A stretch of DNA of 64,000 nt from Xanthomonas pisi DSM 18956 (lineage in GTDB: Bacteria > Pseudomonadota > Gammaproteobacteria > Xanthomonadales > Xanthomonadaceae), in contig NZ_JPLE01000043.1 in the NCBI RefSeq assembly GCF_001010415.1, forward strand, positions 1-64,000. Direction: 5' to 3'. How positions within the stretch are numbered: the stretch's first letter is position 1; the number at the start of each line of letters is the position of its first letter. Shown here one piece after another: positions 36,345 to 45,346 of the stretch. Both the position numbers and the translations under genes were made by a program. Under the pieces are notes generated by a model. It was given only the letters and a program-made list of their open reading frames with translations, was not told the origin of the DNA and ran no database searches.

Positions 36345-38702
36345 TCAGTGCACCGTGCCGTTGGTGTGCAGCGGGTCCAGCCGATCGATCACGCCCTGCA
36401 TCGCACTGTCGAACGCGCCATCGTTGATGTGTTCGCGCAGGCGGCCCAGCCGCACCATCACTGCCAGCTCTTCGGGCGAGGCGACGCAGAAACGCACACC
36501 GCGGCGGTTGACGAACAACAGCCGCTGCGAGATCGGGCTCACCCACGACAGCTTGCCGGCCTGGACCTTGCCGTCCTTGTCGACAAAATCCAGCCAGGTA
36601 CCGATGTCCATCGCACGGAAACGTTCGGCGTCGGCACTGTCGATGCTCTGTGCCACAGCTTCGGCACCCAGCACCACGCTGACGCTTTCGGCGGCCGGCG
36701 GCGGCAGGTTGACCTGCGGCAGTTCCGGAAGGGCTTTTTCCAGCTCCGGGCGCGCCTCGGCAATGGCCTGCAAGGTGTCGTGCAATGCGGTGATCGCCAC
36801 CACCACCGCGTCGCCATGCAGGCCCACGCTGGCAAACACGCGATGCAATGCCGGTTGCCAGACCTGCAGCCACGGCTTGCCGATGATGTGACGGCGCGCC
36901 TCACCCAGTTCTTCCAGCACGCCATCGGCCAATGCCAATGCCTCCAGCGTGCCGGGGCCTTCGTCGCCGTCGCGCAGGATCGCCATGGTCAGATGATGCA
37001 GCCACGGCTGGCGCAGAAAATCTTCCACCGCCTTGGGCAACGGCGCACCGGCCAGCACGCGCTGCTCCAGCTCCGTCAGCGCGCGGCTGCGCGCCAACTC
37101 GAGCTTTTCCTGGCCGCGCTGGGTCTCGGTGGCGCGGCGCTCGGCGATTTCCACGCGGCGGCGGTGCTGCGACAGGAAGTCGCGGAACTCTTCTTCCAGG
37201 GTCAGGAAGATCGCCAGGTTCTCGTTGAATTCGGCTACCAGGCGGTCGACGATTTCTTCGACCTTGCCCATCAGCACGCGCTCTGCGGCGCTGTCGCCGT
37301 TGTTGCCCTCGCAGGCCTCGGCCAGCGAATTGAGCAGGCGCCGCGCCGGGTGGGTCTTCTGCACGAACATCTTGCGGTCCAGCAGCGCCACCTTGACGAA
37401 GGGCACCACCAGCCGGCCGATCATCTCGCGCGAGCGGTTCTCCAGATCGCGCTCGTCCAGCATCACGTCGAACAGCATGCCGACCAGGTCGATCGCATCC
37501 TCGTCCATCGGGTCCAGCTTTGCGGTGGCCGGGTCCACGCCCAGACGCGTGGCGCTGTTGAGCACTTCGTTCTTCAAACGCTGCGCAAGCGATTCGTTGT
37601 CGTCGCCGATGGCCGCCTGCAACGTTGCGCTGGGCGTGGCCTGCAGCAGCGACAACACCGACATCATTTCGCGCTGACTCAGCGGGCGTTGCTGGCCCAC
37701 CGCCACCGACGCGGCCGACGCCGTGCTGTCGCGCACGCTACGGGTCTGCTGCAACAGCTCATGCAGCGCATCCAGCAGCATGCCCTGGCTGCCGCCCGGA
37801 TGATCGGCGTCGCCGTCCATGCCGCCGGCGCCAGAACCATCGGCATGGCCGCGTTGCGCGGCGGCCTGCATCCGGCCACGGCTGTGCGCCCAGCGATCCA
37901 GGAAGCGATTGGCCCAGGCTGGTGCGTATTGATCGTTCTGATCGTCGCCGTCCGTCTCGGCGTTGTCGCCCTGCGCCTGGGCCTGCGCACGCTCTTCGGG
38001 CGTCTGCCCGCGTGGCGGCATGCGCGGTGGCGGGCGCTTGGGCTGCGAAATCTCCGGCATCACGCCGGCCTTGGCCAGGGTTTCGTCCAGGCGCGCATAC
38101 AACTTGCCGATCGGCTCGGCCAGGTCGCGTTCGCACAGTTTGATCAGCACCAGCCGCACTTCCGGCGCCAGGTCGCAGGTGGCGAACGCCTCGTGGATCG
38201 CCACGCCCAGATGTTCCGGACCGATCGGGTTGGTGTCGGCCACCAACTCCAGGCCACCGGCAACCCAGCCCAGGCGGCGGTCGACGCGCGCCAGCACCTG
38301 CTTGAAGTCGCGCAACAGCACGGTGGCAAGGTTGCGCACCGCCAACCGCGACTCGAGCACGTGCTCGGGCACCAGACTGAGCGGACCGGTGCCCATGTCG
38401 CCGGCCAGCACCACTTCGGCCGACAATGGCGCGCCCAGCAGTAGCGCCTGCCAGCCGTCTTCCAGCTGTTGGCGAAATTGCGTGGTCACGTCCTCGCGCT
38501 TGCGGCGCAACTCGCGCATGCCATCGAGAAACAGCAGCTGTGACGCGCCAGCGGACTCGGCGCGATCGAACAGGACATCATCGAAATGTGCGACTGCAGC
38601 TGCAAACACCTGCACGAGCGCGGGCACGAACACGTCGTGCGCCTGTTCGAGCAAGCGTTGGTCACGGCCCGGGTGTCCCGACGGACTGGGCTGAAAAGTC
38701 AT
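36345..38702 (-). CDS. DUF1631 family protein (downstream paralogue)
   Basis: A 785-residue cytoplasmic protein of the DUF1631 family. Recognisable blocks shared with the next gene are LAVRNLA, LGWVAGGLELVADTNPIGPE, LGVDPATAKLDPMDEDAIDL, HPARRLLNSLAEAC, and the C-terminal SWVSPISQRLLFVNRRG...SPEELAVMVRLGRL. The middle holds a low-complexity Pro/Arg and Gln/Asp-rich insert (about 235-300). The C-terminal block looks like a small beta domain; a PilZ-like fold is possible but not shown. Function unknown. Start MTFQPS at 38702 has GGGGAG upstream. Confidence 0.82.
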   Translation of the reverse strand: MTFQPSPSGHPGRDQRLLEQAHDVFVPALVQVFAAAVAHFDDVLFDRAESAGASQLLFLDGMRELRRKREDVTTQFRQQLEDGWQALLLGAPLSAEVVLAGDMGTGPLSLVPEHVLESRLAVRNLATVLLRDFKQVLARVDRRLGWVAGGLELVADTNPIGPEHLGVAIHEAFATCDLAPEVRLVLIKLCERDLAEPIGKLYARLDETLAKAGVMPEISQPKRPPPRMPPRGQTPEERAQAQAQGDNAETDGDDQNDQYAPAWANRFLDRWAHSRGRMQAAAQRGHADGSGAGGMDGDADHPGGSQGMLLDALHELLQQTRSVRDSTASAASVAVGQQRPLSQREMMSVLSLLQATPSATLQAAIGDDNESLAQRLKNEVLNSATRLGVDPATAKLDPMDEDAIDLVGMLFDVMLDERDLENRSREMIGRLVVPFVKVALLDRKMFVQKTHPARRLLNSLAEACEGNNGDSAAERVLMGKVEEIVDRLVAEFNENLAIFLTLEEEFRDFLSQHRRRVEIAERRATETQRGQEKLELARSRALTELEQRVLAGAPLPKAVEDFLRQPWLHHLTMAILRDGDEGPGTLEALALADGVLEELGEARRHIIGKPWLQVWQPALHRVFASVGLHGDAVVVAITALHDTLQAIAEARPELEKALPELPQVNLPPPAAESVSVVLGAEAVAQSIDSADAERFRAMDIGTWLDFVDKDGKVQAGKLSWVSPISQRLLFVNRRGVRFCVASPEELAVMVRLGRLREHINDGAFDSAMQGVIDRLDPLHTNGTVH

Positions 38703-38854
38703 GCGCAAAGGCTCCCCGCCTCTGCAGGCGTGAAAATATTCAAACGAGGAAAAACAGACGCGGCCCCAAATTCCGCCTTCGCATGGTAGGCGTTTCGTTC
38801 GTTCGTTAAGTGTGACGCAGCTCTCACTTTACTCGTGACCGCCCAGGGTTTGCG

Positions 38855-38860
38855 TGTCAA
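38855..38860 (-). promoter_or_regulatory. Perfect -35-like TTGACA upstream of the 36.3-38.7 kb gene
   Basis: TTGACA on the minus strand lies about 150 bp before the ATG. The hexamer at the right distance (CACGAG) is a poor -10, so this is weak evidence for a separate promoter of the downstream DUF1631 gene. Confidence 0.25.
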
Positions 38861-38924
38861 GCCGACATCCTAGCTCGCAACGCTACGGTGGAGCCTGCCG
38901 TGGCTCCTTATACGCCTGCGGGGG

Positions 38925-41156
38925 TTAAGGCTTCAGGTTGGCAGTCGCATCCAGCCCGTCGACCACGCCCTGCATGGCGCTGTAGAAAGCGTCCTCTTCG
39001 CGGTGCAGACGCAGCCGGTCCAGCCAGACCATCATGGCCAGCTCTTCGGGCGAGGACACGCACAGCCGCCCGCCCCGGCGATTGACGAACATCAGCCTCC
39101 CGGAAATCGGGCTGATCCACGACAGCTTGCCGGGCTGGACGCGGCCTTCGCGGTCGACAAAATCCAGGCTGGTGCCGATCGCCAGGGCGCGAAAGAAATC
39201 GGCGGTGACGCGGTCGAATTCCACCTGCGCGCCGGCATCGAGCATCGGCGTCAGCGGCTCTGCCACCGGCTCGGCCAGGCTGGGGGCCAGGCTCAACGCG
39301 CTCAGGGTGGGCGCGAGCGGTTCCGCAGCGGCGGCGGCCGGCATGGGCGCCAGCGCGCGCAGCAACTCCTGCAAGGCCTGCTCGGCCTCCCGCGGTCCAA
39401 GGCCGGCCAGCGCAAACGCCTGCAGCAGCGCCGTCCGTTGCGCGTCCAGCCCGGTGTCGCTGCGTGCAGGCGTCGACTGCGCCAGCACGGCATCGCCCAC
39501 TGCAATGGCGGCGTCCAGGGCGGGGCCGGCGCCATCGGCGCGCAGCGCGGCCTGTTGCACGCTCGGATGCCAGACGCGGCTGAGGAAGTGCTCCACCACC
39601 GGCGGCAGCGGCCCGCGTGCCAGGCGCTCGGCCAGCGCCTGGGCGGCAATGCCGCGCGCGCGTTCGCGGCGTTCTTCGGCGCGTTGCAGCTCATTGGCGC
39701 GGCGCTCGGCAATGTCCACGCGTCGCCGGTATTGCTCGTAACTGGCGCCGAACTCGGCTTCCAGCGCCAGAAAGACCGCTGGATGCTCATCGAAGTCGCG
39801 TACCACGGTGGCAACGGCAGACTCCACCTGCGCCAGCAGGGCCTGTTCGGCGGCGGTTTCGCCGCCGTTGCCGTCGCAGGCATCCACCAGCAGATTGAGC
39901 AGGCGGCGCGCCGGATGCCCATCGCGCACGAACAGATGGCCGTCGAGCATCGCCATCTTGGCCATCGGCACCAGCAGTTGCCCCAGCAGGCGACGTTGCG
40001 CCGCGGAGAGCTGGCTCTGCACCAGGATCGCGTCGAACAGCAGCCCGATCAGATCCAGCGCGTCGGCATCGTTGGGATCCAGGCAGGTGGTGGCCGGGTC
40101 GACGCCAAGCGAGGCAGCCGCGCGCATGAGGTGCTGACGCAGCGCGTAAGGCAGGCCCCGTTGCCCGTCGTCGATGCTGTCGAACCCGGCGCCGGGCATG
40201 GTCTGCAACAGCGACAACGCCGAGACCACTTCGCGTGGCGACAGCCGCCGCAGCGCGGCCGACTCCGACAGGCCAGCCTCGGGCTCGCGCAGGCCGCGCG
40301 CCTGTTGCAGGCGCTGGTGCAATGCGGCCGGCAGCACTTCGCGGCCACTGCGCAAATGCACGTCGATCACCGCCACGCCGACCAGCGCACCCTGCCCGCC
40401 GGACCAGTCGGCAAAGAAGCGGGCGATCCAGTCCGGCGTGTCGGCGCTGTCTTCGCCGCCGGCCTGGCCCTGCCGCGGGATGCCGCTGCGGCGCAGCCGC
40501 GCCTGCGGCAGCTCGCGCAGACGGGCCACTTGCGCCAGGGCCTGCTCCAGCTCCGCATAACGCTGGCCCACCCGCGGCATCAGCTGCTGCTCGCACACCT
40601 TGATCACCGCAAGATGCACCTTCGCCGCCAGCGTCACGCCCTGGAAGGCCTCGTATAGCGCCACACCCAGATGCTCTGGACCGAACGGGTTGCTGTCGCC
40701 ATCGATGCGCAGCCCGCCGGCGATGAAGCCCAGATAGCGATTGAGCCGCATCAGCTCCGGCCGCCATTGATGCTGCAGGGCGCCGGCCAGATTGCGCACC
40801 GCCAGCCGGACTTCCAGATCCTGTTCGGGCAACAGGCTCAGCCCGGCCGCGCCGCGCGCCAGAGTGCGTTCGGCCGAGAGCGGGCGCGCGGACTCCAGGC
40901 CCTGCCAGGCCTTGGCCAGATGCCCGCGAAAGCGCGCGGTGATCGGCTCGCGCTGCTGCCGCAAGGCCTGAATGGCTTCCATGAAATCGTTCTGCGCCGC
41001 ACCGGCGTCGGCCGCCAGCCGGAACAGCGCCTCTGCCAGCGCGTCCTGCACATCGATGAATGCATCGGCCAGCGGCAGCAATACGATCTCGCGCACCTGA
41101 TCGAGCAATTGCGGGTTGCGGCTGGGTAGCGGCTCGGCGGAAACGAACTGGGTCAT
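38925..41156 (-). CDS. DUF1631 family protein (upstream paralogue)
   Basis: A 743-residue protein collinear with the neighbouring DUF1631 gene: LAVRNLAGALQHQ, LGFIAGGLRIDGDSNPFGPEHLGVALYEAF, LGVDPATTCLDPNDADALDLIGLLFD, HPARRLLNLLVDACDG and C-terminal SWISPISGRLMFVNRRGGRL...SPEELAMMVWLDRL. It has a shorter linker in the middle and an Ala/Pro-rich segment near residue 600. The two arose by tandem duplication. It diverges from the nitroreductase gene with 133 bp between starts. Function unknown. Confidence 0.82.
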   Translation of the reverse strand: MTQFVSAEPLPSRNPQLLDQVREIVLLPLADAFIDVQDALAEALFRLAADAGAAQNDFMEAIQALRQQREPITARFRGHLAKAWQGLESARPLSAERTLARGAAGLSLLPEQDLEVRLAVRNLAGALQHQWRPELMRLNRYLGFIAGGLRIDGDSNPFGPEHLGVALYEAFQGVTLAAKVHLAVIKVCEQQLMPRVGQRYAELEQALAQVARLRELPQARLRRSGIPRQGQAGGEDSADTPDWIARFFADWSGGQGALVGVAVIDVHLRSGREVLPAALHQRLQQARGLREPEAGLSESAALRRLSPREVVSALSLLQTMPGAGFDSIDDGQRGLPYALRQHLMRAAASLGVDPATTCLDPNDADALDLIGLLFDAILVQSQLSAAQRRLLGQLLVPMAKMAMLDGHLFVRDGHPARRLLNLLVDACDGNGGETAAEQALLAQVESAVATVVRDFDEHPAVFLALEAEFGASYEQYRRRVDIAERRANELQRAEERRERARGIAAQALAERLARGPLPPVVEHFLSRVWHPSVQQAALRADGAGPALDAAIAVGDAVLAQSTPARSDTGLDAQRTALLQAFALAGLGPREAEQALQELLRALAPMPAAAAAEPLAPTLSALSLAPSLAEPVAEPLTPMLDAGAQVEFDRVTADFFRALAIGTSLDFVDREGRVQPGKLSWISPISGRLMFVNRRGGRLCVSSPEELAMMVWLDRLRLHREEDAFYSAMQGVVDGLDATANLKP

Positions 41157-41253
41157 CGGACAACGCTGAAAGAGCGGGCAGGAAGGGGCGATGCCATGAC
41201 TGCAGACATCCCGTGGCCGGCCATCATGCGGACGGCGTTGGGAAGGGCCCGTC

Positions 41254-41259
41254 TATAAT
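41254..41259 (+). promoter_or_regulatory. Perfect -10 (TATAAT) for the nitroreductase operon
   Basis: TATAAT lies 31 bp before the nitroreductase ATG in the divergent gap. No convincing -35 is seen 16-18 bp upstream, so an activator may be needed. Motif match only. Confidence 0.45.
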
Positions 41260-41289
41260 TGACGCATTCGTTGCCCAGAACCGCAAATT

Positions 41290-41865
41290 ATGCACGCACC
41301 CTATTCGCTCCAGGCGCTGGACGCGCGTCGCTCGGTCCCTTCCAAACAACTGGGTGAGCCCGGACCGGATGAAGACACCTTGCTGCGCATGCTGACATCG
41401 GCCGTGCGCGTGCCCGATCACGGCAAGCTGGTGCCGTTCCGTTTCCTGCGCATCAGCGGCGACGCGCGGCATGCCTTGGGCGACTTTCTGGCCGAACGCA
41501 CCCAGGCCGCCGATCCGCTGGCGCCGCCGGCGGTGGTCGAGAAAGACCGTAACCGCTTCAGCGATGCACCGCTGGTGATCGTGGTCGTCGCCACGCTACG
41601 CCCGGAGCACAAGGTGCCCGAGCAGGAGCAACTGCTCACCGCCGGCTGCGTCTGTTTTGCACTGCTGCAGGCCGCACAGGCGCATGGCTTCGGCGCGCAG
41701 TGGCTGACTGCCTGGATGGCCTACGACCCGGCCGTGACCGGCTATCTGGGCCTGGGCGAAAACGAGCGCATCGCCGGCTTCATCCACATCGGCACGCCGC
41801 GCATGCAGGTGCCCGAGCGCGAGCGTCCGGACCCGCGTGCCTTGCTGCGCGACTGGACCCCGTGA
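41290..41865 (+). CDS. Nitroreductase family protein (YdjA-like)
   Basis: A 191-residue FMN-dependent oxidoreductase of the short YdjA type. It begins YSLQALDARRSVPSKQL (Arg-Arg-Ser FMN-binding motif), has RVPDHGKLVPFRFLRI, CVCFALLQAAQAHGFGAQWLT, and the end motif GFIHIGTPRMQVPERERPDP. The physiological substrate is unknown. It is the first of four genes that each overlap or nearly touch the next. Confidence 0.9.
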   Translation: MHAPYSLQALDARRSVPSKQLGEPGPDEDTLLRMLTSAVRVPDHGKLVPFRFLRISGDARHALGDFLAERTQAADPLAPPAVVEKDRNRFSDAPLVIVVVATLRPEHKVPEQEQLLTAGCVCFALLQAAQAHGFGAQWLTAWMAYDPAVTGYLGLGENERIAGFIHIGTPRMQVPERERPDPRALLRDWTP

Positions 41866-42842
41866 GCACCCTGTCGGGTGCCATTGCCGCGGCGCTGCCG
41901 GGCGGCCCGCGCCCGGAGCCGCTGTACCTGATCGATGCCAGCCTGTACGTGTTCCGTGCCTGGCACTCGATTCCGGACGAGTTTCAGGACGCGCAAGGCT
42001 GGCCGACCAATGCGGTGCACGGCTTTGCGCGTTTTCTGCTGGACCTGCTGGAACGCGAGCGCCCGCAGCACATCACCATCGCCTTCGACGAAGCACTGGA
42101 CAGCTGTTTTCGGCATGCGATCTATCCCGCCTACAAGGGCAATCGCGAGCCGGCACCGGATGCACTGCGACGCCAGTTTGCGCATTGCAAGGCGCTGTGC
42201 GCGGCCCTGGGCCTGAGCGTGCTGGCCCACCGCGAGTACGAGGCCGACGACCTGATCGGCAGCGCCTTGCACAGCGTGCGCGCGCAAGGCCTGCGCGGGG
42301 TGATCGTGTCGGCCGACAAGGATCTGTCGCAACTGCTGCTCGAACACGACGAACAGTGGGATTACGCGCGCAATCTGCGTTGGGGCATGGACGGAGTCAA
42401 GGCACGCCATGGCGTGCACGCGCATCAGATCGCCGATTATCTGGCGCTGTGCGGCGATGCGATCGACAACATTCCCGGCATCACCGGCATCGGCGCCAAA
42501 TCGGCGGCCGTGCTGTTGGCGCATTTCGGCAGCCTGGATGCACTGCTGGAACGCATCGACGAGATCCCGTTCCTGCGCTTGCGCGGTGCTGCGCAAATGG
42601 CCGTACGGCTGCGCGAACAACGCGATCACGCGTTGCTGTGGCGCCAGCTCACCACCATCGCACTGGATGCACCGCTGGGCTTGACCGACGCCGGTTTCAC
42701 GCGCGCACAGGCCGATGCGGACATGCTGATCGGCTTGTGCGACAGCCTGCGCTTCGGGCCGCTCACGCGCCGCCGCCTGCTGGCCGTGTGCGATGGCGCC
42801 GCGCTGCCCCCACCTCCCGCTTCCCTGTCTCAAGGCGCCTGA
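41862..42842 (+). CDS. FEN-like 5'-3' exonuclease
   Basis: A 326-residue protein equivalent to the N-terminal 5' nuclease domain of DNA polymerase I, without a polymerase domain. Metal ligands lie in YLIDASLYVFRAW, AFDEALDSCFRHAIYPAYKGNR, YEADDLIGS and VSADKDLSQLL. The helix-hairpin-helix is GDAIDNIPGITGIGAKSAAVLL. It may process flaps or RNA primers, similar to ExoIX/Xni. GTG 41862 overlaps the nitroreductase stop (GTGA). Confidence 0.9.
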   Translation: MSTLSGAIAAALPGGPRPEPLYLIDASLYVFRAWHSIPDEFQDAQGWPTNAVHGFARFLLDLLERERPQHITIAFDEALDSCFRHAIYPAYKGNREPAPDALRRQFAHCKALCAALGLSVLAHREYEADDLIGSALHSVRAQGLRGVIVSADKDLSQLLLEHDEQWDYARNLRWGMDGVKARHGVHAHQIADYLALCGDAIDNIPGITGIGAKSAAVLLAHFGSLDALLERIDEIPFLRLRGAAQMAVRLREQRDHALLWRQLTTIALDAPLGLTDAGFTRAQADADMLIGLCDSLRFGPLTRRRLLAVCDGAALPPPPASLSQGA

Positions 42843-42844
42843 CC

Positions 42845-43396
42845 ATGAACCGACACGACACCCCGCCCACCGTGGTCTACGAAGGCAAGTACCAGCGCAT
42901 GGTCGTGCGCGGTACCTGGGAATACTCCGAACGCGTGCATGCCGGCGGCCTGGCCGCGATCATCGTGGCGGTGACCCCGGACGATGCGATGTTGTTCGTC
43001 GAACAGTTCCGTGTGCCGCTGCAGGCCCGCACCATCGAAATGCCGGCCGGCCTGGTCGGCGACGTGCATGCCGACGAGTCGATCGAGCTGTCGGCGATCC
43101 GCGAACTGGAAGAAGAAACCGGCTGGACCGCCGCGCACGCCGAAGTGCTGATGATCGGCCCGACCTCGGCCGGCGCCAGCAGCGAGAAGATCGCCTTCGT
43201 GCGCGCCACCGGGCTGCGCAAGGTCGGCGCCGGCGGCGGCGATGCCAGCGAGAACATCACCGTGCACGAGATTCCGTGCACCCAGGTGGGCGCCTGGCTG
43301 GTGCAGAAGATGGCCGAGGGCTATCAGATGGACCCCAAGTTATGGGCCGGGCTGTATCTGGTCGATCACGCCCTGGATGGCACGCCGCGTGGTTGA
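42845..43396 (+). CDS. Nudix hydrolase (ADP-ribose pyrophosphatase-like)
   Basis: A 183-residue protein with a perfect Nudix box, GX5EX7REUXEEXGU, realised as G-DVHAD-E-SIELSAI-RELEEETGW, preceded by EMPAGLVG. The N-terminal beta strands and length resemble ADP-ribose pyrophosphatases, which hydrolyse ADP-ribose and similar nucleotide sugars. The ATG lies 2 nt after the exonuclease stop. Confidence 0.9.
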   Translation: MNRHDTPPTVVYEGKYQRMVVRGTWEYSERVHAGGLAAIIVAVTPDDAMLFVEQFRVPLQARTIEMPAGLVGDVHADESIELSAIRELEEETGWTAAHAEVLMIGPTSAGASSEKIAFVRATGLRKVGAGGGDASENITVHEIPCTQVGAWLVQKMAEGYQMDPKLWAGLYLVDHALDGTPRG

Positions 43397-44174
43397 TGCC
43401 ACTGTGAACCCATTGCTGGGCCCGGAAGACCCGCCGGCGTTCACCGTGCACAACGCGCGGGCGGCATCGCCGTGGCTGTTGATCGCCGACCACGCCGGCC
43501 AGCGCGTGCCGGCACGGCTGGCCAATCTGGGCCTGCCGCAGTGTGAGCTGGACCGCCATATCGGCTGGGATATCGGAATTGCGCAGGTCACCCGCCTGCT
43601 GGCCGAAGCGCTGGATGCCATCGCCATCGTCCAGACCTATTCGCGCCTGGTGATCGACTGCAACCGGCCCGATGGCGCGGCCAGCCGGATGCCGGACATC
43701 AGCGATGGCACGTCGATTCCCGGCAACCTGGCGTTGACCGCCGCCGATCGCCAGCAACGTATCGATGCGATCTTCGCGCCATACCACGCGCGCATCGCCG
43801 CCGAACTGGATGCACGCGCGCAGCGCGCCCAACCGACGCTGCTGGTGTCGATGCACAGCTTCACCCCGGTGATGGCCGGCAACGCGCGTCCCTGGCATGC
43901 CGGCGTGCTGTACCACCGCGACACGCGGCTGGCGCATCGCTTGCTGGATGCCTTGCGTGCGGAACCGGACTTGGTGGTTGGCGACAATCAGCCGTATGCG
44001 GTCAGCGATGCCACCGACTACGCCATCCCGGTCCATGGCGAAGGCCGCGGCCTGCTGCATGTGGAACTGGAAATCCGCCAGGACCTGATTGCCGATATCG
44101 CCGGGCAAACGGCATGGGCGCAGCGATTGGCGCGTCTTCTTCCACCGTTGGCCGATGGGTCACTGCAGCGCTGA
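43389..44174 (+). CDS. N-formylglutamate amidohydrolase family protein
   Basis: A 261-residue protein with family motifs LLIADHAGQRVPARL, HIGWDIGIAQVTRLLAEALDA, YSRLVIDCNRP, VSMHSFTPVM and the end segment HGEGRGLLHVELEIRQDLI. The family hydrolyses N-formylglutamate in histidine degradation in some bacteria, but no hut genes are near, so the substrate is open. GTG 43389 overlaps the Nudix gene by 8 nt; GTG 43404 is an alternative start. Confidence 0.85.
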   Translation: MVDATVNPLLGPEDPPAFTVHNARAASPWLLIADHAGQRVPARLANLGLPQCELDRHIGWDIGIAQVTRLLAEALDAIAIVQTYSRLVIDCNRPDGAASRMPDISDGTSIPGNLALTAADRQQRIDAIFAPYHARIAAELDARAQRAQPTLLVSMHSFTPVMAGNARPWHAGVLYHRDTRLAHRLLDALRAEPDLVVGDNQPYAVSDATDYAIPVHGEGRGLLHVELEIRQDLIADIAGQTAWAQRLARLLPPLADGSLQR

Positions 44175-44231
44175 TCGGGAGCGAACCAAAAACCTGGATG
44201 CAGGGCGCGTTCGACGAAAGGAGCAAGCACG

Positions 44232-45128
44232 ATGACAGAGACTCTGTTCGAAGCCGATGAGCGCACGATGGAGAACCTGATGGAGGGCCCATGGGCCAGC
44301 ATCGAGGGAAAAACCCATGGGCTGTCGCGCCGGACTGCATTGTTCAACAAGAGCGGCTTCGAAAAATACAGCCACCTTATCGATGCGTATGGGTGTGACG
44401 GATTCTCGATCGCGCCTGAGGATGTCGTGCAGGGCGAGTTGAAGGCGCATTTTTCGCCAGATTTCAGCAAGGTAAGAAGGCGCGAGGCGATTGTCGAGAT
44501 CGGCATACTGGGCAATAGCGTCTTCGCGGAAGACTTCGACTATGACGTGTTCAAAAGCTTCAGCAACGTCAAAGGACTCACGACACAGAACGTGTCTTTC
44601 GGCCCCATCCTTCCGACCCTCTTCCCCGCGCTTGAAACGTGGCAGAGCCTTGACTGGAAAAGCAATAAGCTCCACTCCCTCAACGGTAGCTGGACCAAGC
44701 TTGCACGCCTTTCCGTCCACGGATTCAGTGGGTCGCTGGACGTGTTCGACGACCGTCCCATTCGCAAGCTTTTCCTGATCTCGTCAACAATAAAGAAGAT
44801 CGACGAGATTGCACGCTGCACCTCACTTGAAGTCTTGCAGTTTGTCGCCTGCCGCCTTACGGGCGACGTCTCATCACTGTCGCGCCTCGCACAGCTGCGC
44901 GCGCTGCGCCTTGAAGGCAAAAATACACTGCAAGGCTGGGAGTCCCTGTACAGCGAAACCTTGCGGAATTTCTGGGCAACGGATCTACCGTGCCGCTTCC
45001 GTCCAGAACAATTTCCACACATCGAAAACTATGTCATCAACACCTACCGGAACAAGGACCCGTTCCGAATGGTTGTTGGCGATCCAGACGAGATCGAAGA
45101 AGCATTCGCCAGCATCTTCACCGAATAA
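44232..45128 (+). CDS. Unknown protein with LRR-like segment, lower GC than neighbours
   Basis: A 298-residue soluble protein with no signal peptide or membrane helix. The second half has spaced leucines resembling leucine-rich repeats (CTSLEVLQFVACRL, LSRLAQLRALRLEGKNTL). The N-terminal half is unlike anything I recognise, and I assign no catalytic motif. Codon use differs visibly from neighbours, with many AAA, TCA and ATA codons and lower GC, suggesting recent acquisition. It has a good AAAGGAGCAAGCACG ribosome site and lies alone between the Nudix operon and pip on the opposite strand. Confidence 0.72.
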   Translation: MTETLFEADERTMENLMEGPWASIEGKTHGLSRRTALFNKSGFEKYSHLIDAYGCDGFSIAPEDVVQGELKAHFSPDFSKVRRREAIVEIGILGNSVFAEDFDYDVFKSFSNVKGLTTQNVSFGPILPTLFPALETWQSLDWKSNKLHSLNGSWTKLARLSVHGFSGSLDVFDDRPIRKLFLISSTIKKIDEIARCTSLEVLQFVACRLTGDVSSLSRLAQLRALRLEGKNTLQGWESLYSETLRNFWATDLPCRFRPEQFPHIENYVINTYRNKDPFRMVVGDPDEIEEAFASIFTE

Positions 45129-45346
45129 CCCTTCGCATCGACGCCAGGCTGGCCATGGGCGTAGTTGATCGTACGACCGACGCGCTGCCGCGTAGAGGCG
45201 GAAACGCAGAAAGATCAACGCTGCGCTCGGTGCGCGCGAGTGGCGTGGCCGAGATCGGCCACGCACCATGGCTGGCGTGATGGTGTGGTGGCTGCCTGCA
45301 GCGGCTGCGGCCAGGCCATGATGGCAGCCGCACCCATTGCGATCGC

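Noticed and set aside
36288-38444. Plus-strand frame of about 718 codons opposite a DUF1631 gene
   Set aside because: The minus-strand frame has conserved paralogous motifs; this one does not.
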